Shown: piece after piece, positions 5,845-9,658 of the stretch
Layout of the letters: every line of letters starts with the position of its first letter
Position numbering within the stretch: the stretch's first letter is position 1
Source: an uncultured Roseburia sp.
GTDB taxonomy: Bacteria; Bacillota; Clostridia; Lachnospirales; Lachnospiraceae
DNA: 9,658 nt
Direction: 5' to 3'
NCBI GenBank assembly: GCA_934358955.1
Contig: CAKRLC010000098.1
Coordinates: forward strand, 1-9,658
Notes under the pieces: generated by a model
Database searches by the model: none
What the model was told of the DNA's origin: nothing
The model's input: the letters and a program-made list of their open reading frames with translations, nothing else
Translations under genes and position numbers: made by a program

Positions 5845-7284
5845 TTACTTCCTGCGCCATACGGATGGCATAAACAGGATCAGAAGCGGATAAAGCTCCA
5901 GTCTTCCGGCAAGCATGTTAAACATCAGCACATACTTGGAGAATGGCGAGAATAAAGCAAAGCTTTTCGTCGGACCAACTTCGGCAAGTCCCGGACCAAT
6001 GTTATTCAGTGCCGATGCAACAGCTGTGAAATTTGTTGTAAAATCAAAATTATCAACACTGATCAGCAGTGTAGATAACATCAGGATAAAGCAATAAATG
6101 ACCAGATAAACATTTGCTGCGCGGAGCACGGTGTGCTCTACCGGATGCCCATCCATTTTGATCACTTTGATCTGTCTTGGATGTATCACGAGAGAAAGCT
6201 GTTTCGGAATCGACTTAAATAAAATAAGGAGCCGCGAAATCTTTAATCCGCCACCGGTACTTCCGGCGCAGGCGCCGACAAACATTAACAATACAAGGAT
6301 CGTTTTAGAGGTTTCCGGCCACAGATCAAAGTCTGTGGTTGCATATCCCGTTGTTGTGATCACAGATCCAACCTGGAAAAACGCGTGACGAAGCGCTTCT
6401 TCCAGGGTAGAATACAGACCACGGATATTAAATGCAATAAAAAGAGCGGAGACTAAAATAATTCCGAAGTAAACACGGATCTCTTCTACTTTAAAAATCT
6501 CTTTGAACTGCCTTGTAATAAGGTAGAAATAGGCAACATAATTCACACCGCTTAAGATCATAAATACGGTGATGATATTTTGAAGCGCTGGGCTGTAACC
6601 AGCAATACTGTCTCCTTTAACACCAAAACCACCGGTACCAACTGTACCAAAGGTGTGGGTCAGCGACTCAAAGAGCGACATTCCGAAAACACAAAGCAGA
6701 ATGACTTCTGCAATGGTAATAAACAGATATATTTTGTATAAAACCTTTGCAGTATCCTTTACATGAGGAACCAGCCGGCTGACAGAAGGACCAGGACTTT
6801 CTGCTTTCATCAGATTGATGGTAGAACCACCCATTCCGGAAAGAAAGGACATGATGAAAACAAGTACTCCCATACCACCGACCCAGTGGGTAAAGCTTCG
6901 CCACATGAGGCTCGCGTGGGAGAGCGATTCGACGTCTGTCAGAATACTGGCACCGGTCGTTGTAAAACCGGAAATGGTCTCAAATAAAGCATCGGTATAG
7001 GAAGGAATGTCATGGCTGAGCACGAATGGGACAGCACCAAAAAGACTTAAAACAACCCAGCTTAAAGCAACGGCTGTAAAACCTTCCCTTGTATAGATCT
7101 GCGTGTCTTTTGTTTTGTGGAGAGTCAGCAGTCCACCGAGAAGCAGACAAATGGCTGCGGTGATCAGATAGGCATAAGATGCCTGTTCATTATAAATCAT
7201 ACCGGTAGCAAAAGGCAGGATCATGAAGATGCCTTCAAATTTTAGTACCTGGCCGAGAATATAGCCAATTGTTGAAAACTTCAT
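5845..7284 (-). CDS. trkH: Trk potassium uptake membrane subunit TrkH
   Basis: This 479-residue polytopic inner-membrane protein is the translocating subunit of a TrkH/KtrB-type K+ transporter. The four pore-loop filter segments of the superfamily are visible in order: TTTGAS (108-113), TVGTGGFG (214-221), TTTGYAT (310-316) and NNIGPGL (427-433), each with the conserved Gly. The intramembrane gate region GACAGSTGGGLK is at 337-348, and the family ending LELYPLLILFMPSVWRR is intact. Length is that of TrkH (about 480) rather than KtrB (about 440). The gene starts 6 bases after the trkA stop, and its ribosome binding site GGAGGA lies within the end of trkA, so translation is probably coupled. 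TrkH works as a dimer with a TrkA ring bound on the cytosolic side. Confidence 0.95.
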   Translation of the reverse strand: MKFSTIGYILGQVLKFEGIFMILPFATGMIYNEQASYAYLITAAICLLLGGLLTLHKTKDTQIYTREGFTAVALSWVVLSLFGAVPFVLSHDIPSYTDALFETISGFTTTGASILTDVESLSHASLMWRSFTHWVGGMGVLVFIMSFLSGMGGSTINLMKAESPGPSVSRLVPHVKDTAKVLYKIYLFITIAEVILLCVFGMSLFESLTHTFGTVGTGGFGVKGDSIAGYSPALQNIITVFMILSGVNYVAYFYLITRQFKEIFKVEEIRVYFGIILVSALFIAFNIRGLYSTLEEALRHAFFQVGSVITTTGYATTDFDLWPETSKTILVLLMFVGACAGSTGGGLKISRLLILFKSIPKQLSLVIHPRQIKVIKMDGHPVEHTVLRAANVYLVIYCFILMLSTLLISVDNFDFTTNFTAVASALNNIGPGLAEVGPTKSFALFSPFSKYVLMFNMLAGRLELYPLLILFMPSVWRRK

Positions 7285-7290
7285 TGCAGC

Positions 7291-8655
7291 TTAATCCTCC
7301 AAAATTTCTCTGATATCCGATACATTATAACCGGATGTCGCGATCATGACAGAGTCACCCGGCATCATGCAGTCCTGTCCGCTTGGCACGATAACCTGGT
7401 GATTTCGATAAATGCAGCAGATCAGAGTGTTTTTGCGCAGCTTCAGCTCCTGCAGCGGTATATTGCATACAGAGGAGCTTTCTTTCAGTGTAAATTCCAA
7501 AACCTCAGCCTTGCCGTCTTCAAGCTTATAGAGCGCTTCTACGTTACTGTTTAAAGAATTATTCATGGAACGGACGTATTTAATAATGTATTCTGCCGTG
7601 ATGACACGCGGGTAAATGATACTTCCGAGATCAAGTTTATTAATGACGGCAGTAAAATTAATACGGTTGATCTTCGTGACGGTCTTGGCATTGGAGATAC
7701 CGTTGGCATATAAAGATAACAGGATATTCTCCTCGTCAAGATCCGTCAGGGATGCAAAACCGTCAGAATGCTCGATACATTCCTCTGATAAAAGCGTTTT
7801 GTCGGTAGCATCTCCATTGATGATCGTTGCTTTTGGAAGCTGCTCGCTTAAAAATTCGCATCGCTTTGGATCAATTTCAATGATCGTCGTACGGATACCG
7901 GACATCAGGAGACTTTTGGCAAGATAATAGGAGACCTTTCCACCACCGGCGATCATGGCGCTGGAAACACGGTTCTTCTCCATGCCGATCTTGCGGAAAA
8001 AATCAATGGCATCGCGCCGTTTTGCTACAATGGATACGATATCATTTTCCCGGAATTCAAAATCACCATTTGGGATAATGACGTCGGTGTCATTTCGTGT
8101 AATAGTGCAGACTAAGACATCATTACAGTGAAGGGTGGAATGAAATCTGGATAATTTTAAGCCGCAAAGAGGGGAGTTACTTCCTATTTTAAAATGTAAT
8201 AATTCAACACGACCCTTTGCAAAGCTGTCGACACGGATCGCAGAAGGAAACTGAAAGACTTTGGAGATCTCATTGGCAGCAGTCTGTTCAGGATTGATGA
8301 TCATACTGATACCAAATTCCTTCTGCAGAAAATCCATCTCTTCATTATATATAGGGTTACGTACACGGGCGATCGTCTGACAGTGCCCCCGTTTTTTTGC
8401 AAGAACGCAGCAGAGAAGATTCTCTTCATCAGATCCGGTGACGGCAATCAGAAGATCAGCGGAATCAATGCCAGCTTCTTTTAATACAGCATTGCTGACG
8501 CCGTTTCCGACAATTCCCATAGCGTCTAATGTGTCAGTGATGGAACTGACCTTTTCTGGACGTGTATCAATTACTACAATGTTATGATTTTCGTTGCTTA
8601 ACGCCTCTACGAGGGTATAGCCAACTTTTCCACATCCAACAATAATAATATTCAT
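7291..8655 (-). CDS. trkA: Trk potassium uptake regulatory subunit TrkA
   Basis: This 454-residue cytosolic protein has two tandem RCK (RCK_N plus RCK_C) units, as in full-length TrkA. The first Rossmann motif is VGCGKVG (6-12), with Asp30 in VVIDTRPEKV as the likely NAD(H) ribose ligand, and GNGVSNAVLKEAGI at 50-63. The second motif is AGGGKVS (236-242), with Glu260 in TTIIEIDPKR at the equivalent position and INGDATDKTLL at 279-289. The C-terminal RCK_C units lie near 145-215 and 372-452. RCK_C domains can bind c-di-AMP in some Firmicute K+ transporters, but that cannot be judged here. The ribosome binding site AAAGGT sits about 11 bases before the ATG. The gene leads the trkA-trkH-methyltransferase unit and is divergent from the S10 operon. 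Confidence 0.95.
   Translation of the reverse strand: MNIIIVGCGKVGYTLVEALSNENHNIVVIDTRPEKVSSITDTLDAMGIVGNGVSNAVLKEAGIDSADLLIAVTGSDEENLLCCVLAKKRGHCQTIARVRNPIYNEEMDFLQKEFGISMIINPEQTAANEISKVFQFPSAIRVDSFAKGRVELLHFKIGSNSPLCGLKLSRFHSTLHCNDVLVCTITRNDTDVIIPNGDFEFRENDIVSIVAKRRDAIDFFRKIGMEKNRVSSAMIAGGGKVSYYLAKSLLMSGIRTTIIEIDPKRCEFLSEQLPKATIINGDATDKTLLSEECIEHSDGFASLTDLDEENILLSLYANGISNAKTVTKINRINFTAVINKLDLGSIIYPRVITAEYIIKYVRSMNNSLNSNVEALYKLEDGKAEVLEFTLKESSSVCNIPLQELKLRKNTLICCIYRNHQVIVPSGQDCMMPGDSVMIATSGYNVSDIREILED
7295..7300 (-). promoter_or_regulatory. trkH ribosome binding site inside the trkA 3' end
   Basis: The minus strand reads GGAGGAT-TAA at the end of trkA, where Glu-Asp-stop codons double as a strong Shine-Dalgarno 10 bases before the trkH ATG. 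Ribosomes finishing TrkA can restart on trkH, which would help keep the subunits in step. Confidence 0.8.
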
Positions 8656-8686
8656 GATGCGTAATACCTTTCGTTTGCATAATATT

Positions 8687-8715
8687 GCAGCTCCCTCTAT
8701 AATAGAAGCAGCTGC
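8687..8715 (-). promoter_or_regulatory. Hairpin in the trkA leader
   Basis: Read on the minus strand, GCAGCT pairs with AGCTGC. After one G-G mismatch, CTTCTA pairs with TAGAGG (one G-U) around a 3-base loop. The 29-base structure would fall between the predicted start point near 8728 and the trkA ribosome binding site. No U-run follows, so it is not a terminator. It could be a protein operator or an mRNA-stabilising 5' hairpin. Confidence 0.45.
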
Positions 8716-8734
8716 GAATGATTCATATAGAGTG

Positions 8735-8743
8735 ATTATAGCA
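8735..8743 (-). promoter_or_regulatory. Extended -10 promoter of trkA
   Basis: On the minus strand TGC-TATAAT is a perfect -10 with the extended TGn element. No good -35 hexamer lies 17 bases upstream, as is common for extended -10 promoters. The predicted start is near 8728, giving a leader of about 70 nt that contains the hairpin at 8687-8715. Confidence 0.55.
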
Positions 8744-8795
8744 CACCGAATTCATAAGGGATAGAGGGAATCTTAGCAGTAAGCAATATTTCCTG

Positions 8796-8822
8796 AAAAA
8801 AATTTGAAAAAATTCAAAAAAA
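8796..8822 (+). promoter_or_regulatory. Phased A-tracts / UP element for rpsJ promoter
   Basis: Three A-tracts (8796-8802, 8807-8812, 8816-8822) are spaced about 10 bases centre to centre and end just before the -35 box. Helically phased A-tracts bend DNA, and such AT-rich blocks bind the RNA polymerase alpha subunit at ribosomal promoters. The function is inferred from position and composition. Confidence 0.5.
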
Positions 8823-8825
8823 CAC

Positions 8826-8854
8826 TTGCAATATGCCAAAACATCATGTATACT
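8826..8854 (+). promoter_or_regulatory. Strong sigma-A promoter of the S10 operon
   Basis: TTGCAA (8826-8831), an exact 17-base spacer and TATACT (8849-8854) form a near-consensus sigma-A promoter. The start point is expected near 8860-8862, giving a 5' leader of about 250 nt before rpsJ. The phased A-tracts lie immediately upstream. This is the best promoter in the window. Confidence 0.8.
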
Positions 8855-8860
8855 AGGCAC

Positions 8861-9114
8861 TGTTGTGACATTGATAGCATAGAAGCGCGAGGTTGCTGCA
8901 AGAAATTGCAGGTTTTCCGTGGAGCGAATGTCAAGTTTAGAAACTGGCGACAAGTCACTGTATCACGAATAACGTCTACAAAAGGTAGAAACAACGTGTC
9001 GAATCATCAACGGGAAGATGTTTTGAATCGGAAAGTGGATGACACGCACGGGAATGTGTACAGTCACCGCTTGTCGTACTGATTTATAAGTGCGAAAAGG
9101 AGGCGACTTTTTTT
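8861..9114 (+). ncRNA. Structured 5' leader of rpsJ
   Basis: About 250 transcribed bases precede rpsJ. An upstream domain closes by TGACATT (8866-8872) with AATGTCA (8927-8933) and contains the hairpin CTGCAA-GAAA-TTGCAG (8896-8911) with a GNRA loop. A second domain closes by CGACAAG (8948-8954) with CTTGTCG (9070-9076) and ACTGTA (8957-8962) with TACAGT (9059-9064). Inside it are TCTAC/GTAGA (8974-8988), CGTGTC (8995-9000) with GACACG (9041-9046), and CATC/GATG (9005-9020). The ribosome binding site AAGGAGG (9097-9103) is outside these stems, and there is no obvious terminator. S10-operon leaders are regulated by L4 in gammaproteobacteria; whether any ribosomal protein binds this one is unknown. 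The small open frame across it is not coding. Confidence 0.55.
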
Positions 9115-9432
9115 ATGGCAAGTCAAGTAATGAGAATCACATTGAAAGCTTATGATCATGAATTAGTTGATGCATCAGCTAAGAAGATCATCGAAACTGT
9201 AAAGAAAAACGGATCACAGGTGAGCGGACCGGTACCACTTCCAACTAAGAGAGAAGTTGTTACAATCTTAAGAGCTACTCACAAATACAAAGATTCCCGT
9301 GAACAGTTCGAGCAGAGAACTCATAAGAGACTCATTGATATCATGACACCAACCCAGAAAACAGTTGATGCTTTATCTCGTTTAGAGATGCCAGCTGGTG
9401 TGTACATCGATATCAAGATGAAAAACAAATAA
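9115..9432 (+). CDS. rpsJ: 30S ribosomal protein S10
   Basis: This 105-residue protein matches S10 along its whole length. Visible family features are [19 protein letters not shown] near the N-terminus, the signature block [17 protein letters not shown], then [20 protein letters not shown] and the C-terminal [20 protein letters not shown]10 sits in the 30S head and also serves as NusE in antitermination complexes with NusB. The ATG at 9115 follows a perfect AAGGAGG at 11 bases, with a T7 run between them. It is the first gene of the S10 operon; rplC is expected downstream but does not begin within the 226 bases that remain. Confidence 0.97.
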   Translation: MASQVMRITLKAYDHELVDASAKKIIETVKKNGSQVSGPVPLPTKREVVTILRATHKYKDSREQFEQRTHKRLIDIMTPTQKTVDALSRLEMPAGVYIDIKMKNK

Positions 9433-9446
9433 GATTTTTCATCTCA

Positions 9447-9468
9447 CGAAAAACAAACAGGTTTTTCG
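9447..9468 (+). other. Hairpin just after rpsJ
   Basis: CGAAAAAC (9447-9454) pairs perfectly with GTTTTTCG (9461-9468) around loop AAACAG, 14 bases after the rpsJ stop. The bases after it are A-rich, not T-rich, so it is not a normal terminator. It may mark mRNA processing or partial attenuation between rpsJ and the rest of the operon. Confidence 0.5.
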
Positions 9469-9515
9469 AAAATTATGAATTAGTTAATATCCTGAAGGGT
9501 TTTATATAGAAGCAA

Positions 9516-9582
9516 AGAATGTTCGGCATAAGCCTCCATTCTTGGAAGAACGCAAGCGTTCTTCTATGTGGTACTTCCACAT
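9516..9582 (+). ncRNA. Three consecutive hairpins in the rpsJ-rplC spacer
   Basis: Hairpin a: AGAATG (9516-9521) with CATTCT (9537-9542), carrying an inner GGC-ATAA-GCC. Hairpin b: GAAGAACG (9545-9552) with CGTTCTTC (9557-9564), loop CAAG. Hairpin c: ATGTGG (9566-9571) with CCACAT (9577-9582), loop TACTT. They are separated by only two and one bases, so they could stack as one structured RNA. No open frame with a ribosome binding site is seen here. A spacer of at least 226 bases is much longer than the few tens usual between rpsJ and rplC, which suggests a cis-acting RNA for the downstream ribosomal genes. Confidence 0.5.
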
Positions 9583-9604
9583 CCACTTATATGGACTTTC
9601 TAGG

Positions 9605-9651
9605 ATGAACGGTTCCGCTACCCCACACTGATGGGCATGAAGCGTTCCGCT
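9605..9651 (+). repeat. Short direct repeat before rplC
   Basis: ATGAACGGTTCCGCT (9605-9619) recurs as ATGAAGCGTTCCGCT (9637-9651), 32 bases apart, with only the CG/GC pair swapped. A small stem CCCA/TGGG (9622-9635) lies between. The window ends shortly after, so the full structure is not visible. Confidence 0.5.
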
Positions 9652-9658
9652 GTAGAGA

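Noticed and set aside
8804..9082. 92-residue plus-strand frame in the rpsJ leader
   Set aside because: It starts upstream of the -35 box, so it would not be on the transcript, and its residues show no recognisable protein pattern; the bases are better explained by promoter and RNA structure.
9447..9468. Terminator after rpsJ
   Set aside because: The stem is followed by an A-rich stretch rather than a T-run, and the S10 operon is expected to continue.

Overview
The window looks like chromosomal DNA of a low-to-mid GC Firmicute, most likely class Clostridia, family Lachnospiraceae. This rests on A-rich AGGAGG-type ribosome binding sites, textbook sigma-A promoters, and the style of the S10, RuvX, TrkA/TrkH and MetY proteins. 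The genus cannot be fixed from the sequence. There is no phage, plasmid, insertion sequence or CRISPR signature.

Layout, left to right: the 3' part of a metallo-beta-lactamase-fold hydrolase (+, 1-642); a gene-free stretch filled by a 233-bp palindromic repeat (729-961); an O-acetylhomoserine sulfhydrylase, metY type (+, 991-2280), with a strong terminator; a second 234-bp copy of the repeat (2416-2649); the RuvX/YqgF nuclease (-, 2652-3083); a divergent promoter region; a 526-residue five-span membrane protein of unknown function (+, 3244-4824); a perfect 22-bp bidirectional terminator; then an apparent three-gene minus-strand operon, trkA - trkH - SAM-dependent methyltransferase (8655 down to 4946). 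A 459-nt divergent region then holds the trkA promoter and leader hairpin, and a strong rpsJ promoter with a roughly 250-nt structured leader. Last come rpsJ (ribosomal protein S10, +, 9115-9432) and an unusually long spacer rich in hairpins before the next S10-operon gene, expected to be rplC, outside the window.

How the genes relate: TrkA (cytosolic gating subunit) and TrkH (membrane channel subunit) form one K+ uptake system and look translationally coupled, because the trkH ribosome binding site lies inside the last codons of trkA. The methyltransferase 41 nt downstream probably shares the transcript. rpsJ opens the S10 ribosomal protein operon. MetY assimilates sulfide into homocysteine. 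The remaining genes appear to be independent units.

The most interesting structure is the repeat pair. Each copy is a long imperfect hairpin. Its central ~90 bases are almost identical between copies. Its arms differ strongly between copies but still match each other within each copy, which is compensatory divergence. This points to selection on a folded structure, or to arm-to-arm conversion, in an ERIC-like intergenic element. The second area of interest is the rpsJ leader together with the rpsJ-rplC spacer, both of which look like structured RNA.
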